Origin: Dactylorhiza incarnata
Taxonomy: Eukaryota > Streptophyta > Magnoliopsida > Asparagales > Orchidaceae
DNA length: 64,000 bases
Assembly: GCA_033032865.1 (NCBI GenBank)
Contig: JAWHQI010000013.1
Span: 5,580,001-5,644,000, forward strand
Reading direction: 5' to 3'
Below, piece after piece: positions 1 to 9,197 of the stretch (within the stretch, counting starts at the first letter, position 1; each line of letters opens with the position of its first letter). Under the pieces are notes generated by a model that saw only the letters and a list, made by a program, of their open reading frames with translations, had not been told where the DNA came from and ran no database searches. The translations under genes were made by a program, and so were the position numbers.

Positions 1-1001
1 GTTTATTTCCTGCTCCGCCTATAAATAGGCAAGCGCGATTTTAGGTTGGGATCACTTCCAGTCCGCCGTTTTCCGCCTATTTCGGGGGGTTCCGATTACT
101 CCAGCGCCGCCCACCTTAGGGAGGATCTCCGGGCAAGCTTTCAACGCCAAATCGTCGCCGGAGCTTCCTCTTGGCCTCCTCCTTCATCCTTGGGCTTCAA
201 GAAGGGAGTCAACCTAGCCTTCTTCTTCAAGATTGGAGCAGTTTGTGATCATTCCTCCGGTTCGTGACACGAAGAAGACGGGTCCATTGGAAGGTAGTGA
301 CAACCTTCTCTACCCCGGACGCAGTTGAGGACCGAGCTTGGACGCGGATTGACAACCTGGCGATTCCTTCCGTGAATCCTCAACAAGACTTCGGAGTCGG
401 TCGATTTCGCACACTCATCTCCTCTTGTAGTTGATAGTTTAGTTTGATTTCTTATATGTTTGATGAAGTATACTTTTATTTGTTAACATTAGTATGAAAT
501 CATGTCTATGTGATTGAGTAATCTTGTTATATTTTCATTTGAGGTGTGCCTTGTGGTGTGGATTGTTTGTTGTGTTGTGCCGCCCTAACAATTGTTAGTG
601 GTGTGCTTTGCGAAGAGGTGTTTGCGACCCTCATTCCGCCGCTCTCTCCACTCCATCCGCTAGCCTGCTCGTCCATCCGCCTAGCAATTCGGTGCATTGC
701 GGCCCGTGTAGTCTTCCATCCCGCCTGGCGAAGCAGTGCGCTCAAGGCCTGCATAGGAGTAGTCGTAGCTATTTATATTTTGTTTTCCGCAATCCAAACC
801 AAGCCACCCGCAATCCATCCGACCTTAAGGACTTCAATCTCAAATCCTCCTCAATAGTCAACTACACCTTACTGTGTTCCTTCCGAGATCGATACTCGGG
901 GATTTACTCCTCATTTTATATTACTTGAACGATCGGTACACTGCCGTTTCGTGCCGCAGTCGAGCTACCGCCTATAGCGATGTGCGAGATTTGCGCCATC
1001 A
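1..1001 (+). repeat. 5' LTR of element L (partial, lacks most of U3)
   Basis: This segment matches 4703-5698 of the 3' LTR with scattered single-base differences. It begins just upstream of the TATA box, so the U3 palindrome array seen in the 3' copy lies outside the window. It ends GCGCCATCA, seven bases before the primer binding site. Confidence 0.92.
19..28 (+). promoter_or_regulatory. LTR TATA box (5' LTR of L)
   Basis: CTATAAATAG lies in the LTR and is conserved at 4721-4730 in the 3' LTR. It is the likely core promoter of the element's genomic RNA. Confidence 0.7.
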
Positions 1002-1007
1002 AGTTTT

Positions 1008-1025
1008 TGGCGCCGTTGCCGGGGA
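1008..1025 (+). promoter_or_regulatory. Primer binding site of L (tRNA-Asp type)
   Basis: TGGCGCCGTTGCCGGGGA follows the 5' LTR after six bases. It is the primer site known from plant Athila/Tat-like elements and is complementary to the 3' end of tRNA-Asp. Confidence 0.88.
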
Positions 1026-1223
1026 ACACAGACGTGTGAGTTTTCTGGAGAGGGAGAATCTGAGAGAGAAGCCCTTCCATTCGTAAATTGCGTCGTTTTT
1101 TTTATTATTTCAGTTCTTTTTATTCTATTTTCCTGTTTTTAAATAGGTTGTTTAGTAAATTACTGTTAGGTGTAACAGTTTGCATGATAGTGTCTTTATT
1201 TTGTATCTTGCTATCTCCATATA

Positions 1224-2468
1224 ATGTGGGTTGCATTTAATATTCGTTGCCGTTTATGTGGAGATATTTCTCACGCTAGTGATAGATGCCCTACGGAAGA
1301 TGGTGGGCATAATTCTCGTGGCCCGGTGTACGGAGCACCATTTTCCTATGGTTCTTCATGCCCTGTGCCCAAGTCTTATGGCCACTCGTCCTCGCTGCAT
1401 ACACCATTTTTATATTCCTCCCCGGCCCCTCAAGGACCAAGGGGTAATATAAAACGGTGCTTTTTCTGTCAAAGCATGGATCACGCCCTGAAGGACTGTG
1501 CCGAGTATCTTCGCCAATTGGACGAGGATGATGAGCCGGATATCCGGATCGTCCCGAGTCCTACTTCTGGCAGCACACCTTCAACATCCGGTTATGTGTC
1601 TGTGTCACCTTCATCTTGTGAAGGGTATGATGTGGACACAGTCACCAGATGCGTGGATGATCTAGGCTCTGACATGGCCGAGCCTATCTCCCCTGTGCAT
1701 CCATCACCTAGCATAGATTTTATTCTTTGTGAGGAATTAGTGCTTGACCTTTATCCAAGCACCATTCCTTCCCCTGTTGTGCATTCTACTACGCTCATCT
1801 CCGACGACATTGTTGATGATGTGTCGCAAGATGAAGTTGGCGATCTATGTATTGTGCCTACTCCTATGGAGGAGGACAACCTTCTAGGTGAAGAGGAGCT
1901 TTCCTCAGCACCGGTGGAGGAAGTCCAAATCCTAGGCATGGTCCTTGTTGATCCCGCCGAACCTTGTAGCATTGATGACAATGCAAGCATTATTTTACTT
2001 TCCCAACCTATTGGGAGTAAGTCCGGGACCACTCCCCCGCTTGATTTTTATTTATGTTCTTCTTCTCTTTTATTTATTGACCCCCCTTCTGCTATATCTG
2101 AGCCTGTGCAGGTTGAGTCTTCGCAGGTACTTCAGGAGGACTTGGAGCATTCTGCTCAAGTCAATGACGAGTGTATCCTCTCATGTGAGGAGGTTGATCC
2201 CCCCTCCATAGAGGAAGCCTCATTCATTTCCTTCTCCTCCTGCGGACCTGCTGTGGATGACACCTTGCTTGGCAAGGATTTTTTGTGTGAGATGAGTGAG
2301 GCTTATTCCTCCTCCTCATCTTACATTCTGTTTCCTCTACCTGTGCGTTGCAGGTATTATTATACAGGTAGAGGGGTGACTGTTTTATCGTCGTATCGGT
2401 ACCGGCCACCGAAACGGATAATGGAACAGTTACCTGTGCATTTTCTATTCCATAGGCCCATTAGCTAG
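1224..2468 (+). CDS. Two-zinc-knuckle acidic protein of element L (gag-like)
   Basis: This ORF of 414 codons starts at a true ATG and has no interruption. Two CCHC zinc knuckles are visible near the N-terminus: C9-C12-H17-C22 and C79-C82-H87-C92, both with exact CX2CX4HX4C spacing. The rest, from about residue 95, is acidic and rich in Ser, Pro and Asp/Glu, without a recognisable capsid, protease or polymerase motif. The knuckles suggest that it binds the element's RNA, as Gag nucleocapsid does, but the usual capsid domain in front of the knuckle is missing. It is the only long ORF in the internal region, about 220 bp downstream of the primer site. The function is inferred; no close family is recognised. 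Confidence 0.7.
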   Translation: MWVAFNIRCRLCGDISHASDRCPTEDGGHNSRGPVYGAPFSYGSSCPVPKSYGHSSSLHTPFLYSSPAPQGPRGNIKRCFFCQSMDHALKDCAEYLRQLDEDDEPDIRIVPSPTSGSTPSTSGYVSVSPSSCEGYDVDTVTRCVDDLGSDMAEPISPVHPSPSIDFILCEELVLDLYPSTIPSPVVHSTTLISDDIVDDVSQDEVGDLCIVPTPMEEDNLLGEEELSSAPVEEVQILGMVLVDPAEPCSIDDNASIILLSQPIGSKSGTTPPLDFYLCSSSLLFIDPPSAISEPVQVESSQVLQEDLEHSAQVNDECILSCEEVDPPSIEEASFISFSSCGPAVDDTLLGKDFLCEMSEAYSSSSSYILFPLPVRCRYYYTGRGVTVLSSYRYRPPKRIMEQLPVHFLFHRPIS

Positions 2469-2643
2469 AACTCGTAAAGTTTTGAATAAGTCGTGCTGGG
2501 AAGACAATAACCCCAGTATTTATCTTATTTTTTTTCTTGCATTGTATTTTTCGTTAAGTAGAATAGTTAGTTAAATTTCAATTAAGATTTAGTTTTTCTA
2601 TTTCTTTTTGTTTTTGCGGAGCTCACCCCTGCAGGTCATTCCT

Positions 2644-2766
2644 ATGGAAGGCGGTGGTCGCGATTCTTCGTATGGCGGAGGTGCGGCTTGGTCTTGTTCT
2701 ACACGCGTCTTCTGGTATGCTCATTTGCTGAGCATTGGGTACCCTCTTCCCCCAACTTTGTTTTAG
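2644..2766 (+). CDS. Possible small ORF or second exon in element L
   Basis: A 40-codon ORF begins with ATG just after a CTGCAG-G sequence that looks like a splice acceptor, and it ends TAG at 2766. It lies 175 bp downstream of the two-knuckle ORF. It could be a second exon or chance; nothing in the protein is recognisable. Confidence 0.25.
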   Translation: MEGGGRDSSYGGGAAWSCSTRVFWYAHLLSIGYPLPPTLF

Positions 2767-4208
2767 AATATCTTAATGCATAGTTTAAGTCTGGGGGAGA
2801 GCTAGTATCTGTTACCCAAAGCACGTCTGCACTGCATATGCATACTAGAAGCTTTTATTGATTTATTTTGTTTAGATCATTGCATCACACACCACTTGCA
2901 CCCACTTGAGCGTGTGCTTAGCTGTTTGCGTGCCGCGAGTTAAACTCATTTCTTGAGCAAGGTTCGGGCAAATCATTGTGCTGGCTTTTAAATTATATAG
3001 TGGAGTAATATGTTGACTCCAGTGTTCCTAGTATAATGCTTTTGTGAGCATAGAGATTTGTGTAGATTAGATTCCTTTTTATACTAGTAGTCTTATACAT
3101 TTCTATTAGTGTAAGTAATGTTTGCTCTACTCAAATTGTGAATCCGGTTTGAATCAAAAGGTAGCATATGGGTGTGTGTAAATTATCGCTAGACGTGTAT
3201 TGCTTGTGTCGGGAGGAAGGATAACCTTTCTCGGTGACTAAGAACTCGCCCCAAGCGATTCTTGAAGCATTGACATAGGATAATTCTGTTGCGCAAGAAT
3301 GACGTAGGCCATCATTTTGGCTCGGTTGAGCCTTTGTGCCAATCCTGATAACTTATCCTCGTTAGCCCATTTGTGCCTACCCCATCCCTTTGATTCAGCT
3401 CCACATTTTATTCCACCAAAACCAAAAAGCCGATCCTAGTCACATACCCAAAGCTGAGCTTTAGCTGTTTTCACATTTGTATTTTGGAATGTTGATGTGG
3501 TGATGTTAAATTTGGAGATGTGGTTGTACTCCCTTGAACATTTGCTGAATTTAAAAAATATAAAATTAGAAGAAGAAATGAAATGAGAAAAAAAGAAAAG
3601 AAAAATGAGAATGAGTTTAATTGAAAATCTATTTGAGATATGTATTTTGGAGTAGGCGGTGCACATACCCATGCGTTCAGGTCCAAGTCTGGGGGTGTGG
3701 TGCATCCGCGTGTTTTTGTAGCTGCGGGGATAGAGTTATTGTTTAAGCTCATTTGGGTTGGTTGCTTTAAGCCGTCCTATTTATCATTGTTTACCTCACC
3801 GTAACCCAAGCCTCATGAAAAACCTTAAGCCCTACCGACTCACGCTATGAACTAATCTAGTGCTGTGGAGAGAATGTGACCGGGCGAGCTTATGGTCTCC
3901 GACACCGATGGATTTCGGTGGAGTTTGTCCCAAACCCTAGCCTGGGCAATGCTCATCTTAGCGTGTATTTTACTTTCCCCGTATGCGTGACCGATTGATT
4001 CACCGTGATTCAATTTATGAGTAGTAGTAATATTTATTTACTCCATTAGAAGCATATAAACTATGTGTATAATTAGAAACCTTATCCACTATTTCTCTAT
4101 GCACTTGGGTATGCGACTTCGCATGGTACTCCTCGGTGTAATTTTAAGCTAGCTATTTATTTTTCCCCGCCTACTTAGGATGTGTTTGCTCGGGACGTGC
4201 AAACAGGT
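2767..4208 (+). other. Non-coding internal region of L
   Basis: About 1.4 kb without a supportable ORF. It holds two extra copies of the polypurine-like motif AAGTCTGGGGG, at 2787-2797 and 3685-3695, besides the one next to the LTR. Nothing else was recognised. Confidence 0.6.
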
Positions 4209-4220
4209 AAGTCTGGGGTG
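4209..4220 (+). promoter_or_regulatory. Polypurine tract of L
   Basis: AAGTCTGGGGTG directly abuts the TGATG start of the 3' LTR, the position expected for the plus-strand primer. The same core occurs twice upstream (2787 and 3685). Confidence 0.65.
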
Positions 4221-4459
4221 TGATGAGTCCAGTTTATATAGTGATTTCCGGACTCATCTGGGCTAGTTTTCATGCACTTGCACTTCACTTTAGGCCTATA
4301 ATCAATTCTATTTGATCACGTTGCCCATTTCATTGCTTAGTGCACATTTATGCCCATTGTGGTGTGATTTCATGTATTCCTGTGGTCTAGTATATTTTCA
4401 TGCAGGTCCAAGGGTTGTGCGTCACTCGGGATGGGTTCTGGGGGATTTTCGGTCGAAAA

Positions 4460-4692
4460 AGCCACTGGTCGTGCGTTTTCCTTCGCACACGACCAGGCGC
4501 ACGACCACTGGTCGTGCGTTAATTCCCTCCCCAGATCGAGCGACGGCACACGATCATTGGCCTTCTCCGCGCACGACCACTGGTCGTGCGCCGCTGATCG
4601 TGCGCTATTTTGCAGTTCAATCCTATGCTACAGGTTCTTCGCGCACGATCAGAGGCATTCCTTCGCGCACGACCATTGGTCGTGCGCCTGAT
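4460..4692 (+). promoter_or_regulatory. Array of GGTCGTGCG palindromes in U3 of L
   Basis: Three palindromes share the form CGCACGACCA, one unpaired base, TGGTCGTGCG. They lie at 4498-4518, 4569-4591 and 4665-4687, the last two with 11-base arms. Half sites and variants (GATCGTGCG, CGCACGATC, TGGTCGTGCG) fill the gaps. The array ends about 30 bp upstream of the TATA box, the place of an LTR enhancer. Confidence 0.6.
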
Positions 4693-4720
4693 CGTCCGCG
4701 GTGTTTATTTCCTGCTCCGC

Positions 4721-4730
4721 CTATAAATAG
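4721..4730 (+). promoter_or_regulatory. LTR TATA box (3' LTR of L)
   Basis: CTATAAATAG, identical to the copy at 19-28, just downstream of the palindrome array. Confidence 0.7.
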
Positions 4731-5698
4731 GCAAGCGCGATTTTAGGTCGGGATCACTTCCAGTCCGCCGTTTTCCGCCTATTTCGGGGGGTTCCGACTC
4801 CTCCAGCGCCGCCCACCTTAGGAGGATCTCCGGGCAAGCTTTCAACGCCAAATCGTCGCCGGAGCTTCCTCTTGGCCTCCTCCTTCATCCTTGGGCTTCA
4901 AGAAGGGAGTCAACCTAGCCTTCTTCTTCAAGATTGGAGCAGCTTGTGATCATTCCTCCGGTTCGTGACACGAAGAAGACGGGTCCATTGGAAGGTAGTG
5001 ACAACCTTCTCTACCCCGGACGCAGTTGAGGACCGAGCTTGGACGCGGATTGACAACCCGGCGATTCCTTCCGTGAATTCTCAACAAGACTTCGGAGTCG
5101 GTCGATTTCGCACACTCATCTCCTCTTGTAGTTGATAGTTTAGTTGGATTTCTTATATGTTTGATGAAGTATACTTTTATTTGTTAACATTAGTATGAAA
5201 TCATGTCTATGTGATTGAGTAATCTTGTTATATTTTCATTTGAGGTGTGCCTTGTGGTGTGGATTGTTTGTTGTGTTGTGCTGCCCTAACAATTGTTAGT
5301 GGTGTGCTTTGCGAAGAGGTGCTTGCGACCCTCATTCCGCCGCTCTCTCCACTCCATCCGCTAGCCTGCTCGTCCATCCGCCTAGCGATTCGGTGCATTG
5401 CGGCCCGTGTAGTCTTCCATCCCGCCTGGCGAAGCAGTGCGCTCAAGGCCTGCATAGGAGTAGTCGTAGCTATTTTTATTTTGTTTTTCGCAATCCAAAC
5501 CAAGCCTCCCGCAATCCATCTGACCTTAAGGACTTCAATCTCAAGTCCTCCTCAATAGTCAACTCCACCTTGCTGTGTTCCTTCCGAGATCGATACTCGG
5601 GGATTTACTCCTCGTTTTATATTACTTGAATGATCGGTACACTGCCGTTTCGTGCCGCAGTCGAGCTACCGCCTATAGCGGTGTGCGAGATTTGCGCC

Positions 5699-7285
5699 GA
5701 AATTTCAGATTTTTAGGAAATGTCTAGATAGTGCAAATTTCATGAAACATTAGCGATTTTGTATATGACTTTACCAACTAAACTTTGCATGAGATGACAT
5801 GAATGAACAAATCAAATATGCATGATTTTAGTGATTAACCATAATGTTCATGCATAGGAATACCATGAATAAGCCCTAGATGAGAATACCCAGCCTGTAT
5901 GTCTTGGTAAACATATAAAGCCTAACATAGACACAAATATTCTTTAGTCGACAATGTTAGTATGATAAGTTTGAGATTAATGTTATACCAAGGTTTGTTG
6001 ATACAATGTTGCATGTATGTAACAATAGAGATTCAAGTTTTAGACATAGAATAACGTGATGATTCTAATTTATTTATTCATATGGATATAGAGTTGATTC
6101 TATGGTCTATGCAAAAACATAATAGATTCATATAGTAATCATGATCACAGACTGTATGTTTCGATGGAATAAAATCTTTTGTAGTTATATTTGATGTTTG
6201 ACTTAGAAGATCATATGATTTTGCATGACTATTATATATGATCATTAATATTAATTCATAGTGATTAAGAACTCGTAATAAATTATTCATGATAATGTAC
6301 ATGAGGAATTTTTAAAGAAAATTCATATTCAACCTTTTCAGATTATTAGATAGAAACGTTGTAAGGTGAATAGTGAGTATGAGAAAATATGTTTATTTTG
6401 AAGAGTTTTGTAAATTTTCTCTTTGGTTTTTGAATATTAAACAAATACATATATTTTTGTTGATTTTTTAGAATTTTAAATTTATGGAAAATCAGAGTCT
6501 TGGGCTAGCGTCGGCGTTAGGTCTTAGCGCCTGCGTTAGCTCACAGAGAGTGTTTATTTTGATCGTAAAGCCTAGATTTTGCTTCCGATTTTTCTTAATT
6601 ATGTTTTTGCAATGTAAGGTCTGTCTGATGAAGTGATGAGACGAGAAAAAATCGCAAAAAGTTGCGGAAGTTAAAATTAGTACATGAGTTTCATCTTCAT
6701 TAGAGTTTCATATTTATTCAACCTTAATTATTGAGTTTTGCACAACATATGCATGAGTGAAATGATCATATATAAGTGAAATAATATTCATGCAATTTTT
6801 CAATTCCGATTTAAACATGATTATGATTAAACATACTTAGGGTAATTGAAAATGACTCAAATATATTAATTACCTAAGCAAAACTTGCGCATTTAATAAA
6901 TTTAGCCTAATACCCCTAAGATACACCTTTTAAATCCATTTTGACACTTATTTCATTTAGTCTTAATAATATCATATAACAAATTTAGTTTTTCAAAATT
7001 TATAAGACTTTTAGGAAATGGATTTAGAAGGATAGAGATAAAAAAGATAAGTAGATCACTTGAGAGATGATATGACTTTTTATTCAACTTTATTCAATTT
7101 GATTTGTTTAAGAATTTTGGTTTAATATGTGAGAGTCATATCACAAGTTATATAAAGTGATCATATCATGATGGCTCAAAGAAAAATAAAAAAGCAAAGA
7201 ACAAAAAAGAAATTAAGCATATCATGAAGTAGAGAATTGATATTTTATTTTGAGTTGATTTCTACATCATGCAAATGATTGGATA
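5699..7285. other. AT-rich non-coding stretch between L and the copia gag remnant
   Basis: About 1.6 kb of AT-rich DNA with no supportable ORF. It lies downstream of the minus-strand gag remnant of D, where pol and the other LTR should be, but neither was recognised. A GC-rich island at about 6496-6535 resembles the GCGCTAG-rich motif of D's LTR at 49540-49580, which suggests that the stretch belongs to D. Confidence 0.4.
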
Positions 7286-8746
7286 CTAATGAATAAGAGA
7301 TTTAGGTATCCAAAGGGGACCAAGTGTGGTGGTTCCTTTGGGTACTCAAATATAACGTGTAGGTTTGTGGGTAGATATTGATGAATGGGTCCTTTCATGT
7401 GAAGTTAATGTTTCAGTTTTAGTTTTGGGCCTCCATTCAAACTTTGGTTTTGTGGTATTCTTATTTGTCAAATTTCCATTATGATAATCTTTATATTGAT
7501 GATTATGATTGTAATGATTATTAAAAGTATTGTTCATAGGAAATTTGTGCAATTTTAATTTTGAGTTTGGAGAAACATGATTTTGCAAGTAATGATGATT
7601 TTGATTTTGATTTACAAACACTTTGTGATTCTTGCTCCCATTATTAGACTTAGTTAAGATGTTCATATTCATATTCAACTTGTTTTTAGATATAGTTTGA
7701 TATTGTGAATTTGTATTTACAATTTTCATAAGCAAGTTGATTTTTGATTTTAATTCATCATTTTTAATCTTTAAATTATGTCTAGCTTTATTATAAGCGA
7801 TTGTGCTATTTTTAAGAGCTGAAACAATTGAATCTATATGATCTTGATAATTGTTTCTATATTCATCAAATGTTTCATCCATCTCTTTAATTTCAATTTT
7901 ATATTCTTTACACTTAGCACAATCATTTTCCAAAGATGAATTTTCTAAACATAATTTTTTATTTTGTTCTTTTATAAAAAGAAGTTCCTTGCATTTTTCT
8001 TTTAAGTCATCAAATTCCATACAAGGTGCAGTGTTTTCAACTAAGGAACCATTGATAGAACTAGATTAATTTGAATTTGATTGTTCATTAATTTTTGCCT
8101 TTAAATTTTTATTTTCTAAGCGCAATTTGCAATTTGCATTTTTTAATTTCTTAAGTTTGCGCTTTGTAATTTGTAGCAATTGTAAAGTAGAAATAGAAGT
8201 ACAAAAGATGGGATTTGATTTCCTTACATTGCTTTCCGGAGAGGCACGATTTGAACATATCGTTTCTTTGACATCTTTTTGGCACTACTCTTCCGAAGAC
8301 AATACTTCTTCTTCTTTTCCATTTGATGTGTGCTCCATTGATCCGTCATGAGAGGAGCATTCTTGAAGACTTGTGCAAGCTTGCATATTCTCCGGTTCTT
8401 GCGATTGTTCCATACCTGTAGAAGGAGAATCATACATTTCTTCAAGAAATTTCCATACTTTGTATGCACTAGAAAAATAATATATTAATTTGAAAATATC
8501 TTGAGATAAAGCACAAAAAATATAATGCATAGCTTTTGCATTTAGGTGACGCTCTTGTTTATTTGATTCGTCCGCTGGTCTAACTATTGCTATATCCCAT
8601 GCATTGATATCTAAACTTTTAATAAACTTTTCCATTAATAATTTCCACCCTTTAAAATTTCTCCCTTCGAATAAAGGTGGTTTAGGAGATTTTTCTTCTT
8701 CATAAAAATTTACCCCACTAGTAGAAGCGAGGTCATGAGACGCCAT
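7286..8746 (-). pseudogene. Broken copia-type gag of element D
   Basis: A single minus-strand frame of about 486 codons runs from ATG 8746 to a TAG at 7288-7286 and is broken by in-frame stops at 8287-8285, near 8068 and at 7348-7346. The N-terminus has the pattern typical of plant copia Gag (DUF4219/UBN2-like): LFEGRNFKGWKLLMEKFI at about residues 25-42, then AKAMHYIFCALS and KVWKFLEEMY. The middle is Lys/Glu-rich and probably coiled-coil, the C-terminus Asn/His-rich. After the third stop comes VPKGTTT, resembling the WVPKG motif that follows gag in some copia elements. No CCHC knuckle is visible. Confidence 0.7.
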
Positions 8747-8777
8747 TATTCCCGGTTGTTAAGCCGATTTGGAATAA

Positions 8778-8793
8778 CCTGGCTCTGATACCA
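8778..8793 (-). promoter_or_regulatory. Primer binding site of D (initiator-Met tRNA)
   Basis: On the minus strand the sequence is TGGTATCAGAGCCAGG, the standard plant copia primer site, two bases from the LTR end. Confidence 0.88.
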
Positions 8794-8820
8794 CTTGTTG
8801 GATTGGTAGACGCCCTTAGA

Positions 8821-8839
8821 GGGGGGGGGGGGGGGGGGG
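8821..8839. repeat. Homopolymer run of G
   Basis: Nineteen consecutive G within the D LTR. Length in the assembly may be unreliable. Confidence 0.9.
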
Positions 8840-9192
8840 TGGATAAGGGTTTTCAAAAACTTAAGTTATATTTTGAAACGCTTTGTAATAATGCAAGAAT
8901 AATGACAATAAGAAGTCAAGTAAAACAATTGATATAAAGTAGAGACATGCTTTATTAATATCAAATAATTTTTACAAAAGTTGACTTCTATGACGCTAGA
9001 AATAGATGGAGATGAATAGTAAACTCTTTTTGTTTTCTATCACTGACTCGCATCCCCACGAACCGGTGGCCCTAGCCTTATCCTCCCCAGATTCGGCCTC
9101 AAGCCGCTCTAGCCTACCCTTCCCCGGATATGGCCTCGAGCACCCCCTAGACCTAGCCTAGATCTAGTCGCCAACACGAGGCGAGTTTCCCC

Positions 9193-9197
9193 CTAAG
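9193..9197. repeat. Target-site duplication of B (left)
   Basis: CTAAG immediately before TGTAACATCC; it is repeated at 49225-49229 after the 3' LTR. Confidence 0.9.

Larger units (their letters stand above)
1..5698 (+). mobile_element. Non-autonomous LTR retrotransposon L (Athila/Tat-type primer site, no pol)
   Basis: Positions 1-1001 and 4703-5698 are near-identical direct repeats, so these are the 5' and 3' LTRs; the first LTR is cut off by the window start. The 3' LTR starts TGATG directly after a purine-rich tract, and the 5' LTR ends CATCA, giving a 5-bp terminal inverted repeat. The 3' LTR lacks the last four bases (it ends GCGCC at 5698). Between the LTRs there is a tRNA-Asp-type primer site and one gag-like ORF, but no protease, reverse transcriptase or integrase. 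It must therefore rely on enzymes from another element. A target-site duplication cannot be checked because the left end is outside the window. Confidence 0.9.
4221..5698 (+). repeat. 3' LTR of element L
   Basis: An LTR of 1478 bp beginning TGATGAGTCC. Its downstream 996 bp match window positions 1-1001. U3 carries the palindrome array at 4460-4692, followed by a TATA box at 4721-4730. The last four bases expected from the 5' copy (ATCA) are absent. Confidence 0.9.
7286..9197 (-). mobile_element. Ty1/copia element D, gag side and left part of its LTR (minus strand)
   Basis: Read on the minus strand, the order is LTR end (CCAATCCAACA at 8796-8806), initiator-Met-type primer site (8778-8793) and a gag-like reading frame starting at 8746. 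No copia protease, integrase or reverse transcriptase was found downstream, so this is a non-autonomous or deleted copy. Its LTR is split: 8796-9197 here, continuing at 49230 beyond the nested 40-kb insertion B. A SIRE/Maximus-like affiliation is possible from the gag style but not certain. Confidence 0.75.
8796..9197 (-). repeat. LTR of copia element D, part 1 (interrupted by B)
   Basis: The LTR starts TGTTGGATTGG on the plus strand and includes a run of 19 G at 8821-8839. It breaks off at CTAAG (9193-9197), the duplication made by element B, and resumes after the second CTAAG at 49225-49229. Confidence 0.75.

Noticed and set aside
546..928. ORFs of 103 and 106 codons in the LTR of L, repeated at 5247-5629
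   Set aside because: Both copies are simply the two LTRs; several frames and the opposite strand are equally open, and no domain is visible.
4312..4746. 144-codon ORF with repeated HDHW/TTTGRA peptides
   Set aside because: It is the translation of the palindrome array in U3; the repetition is at DNA level in all frames.
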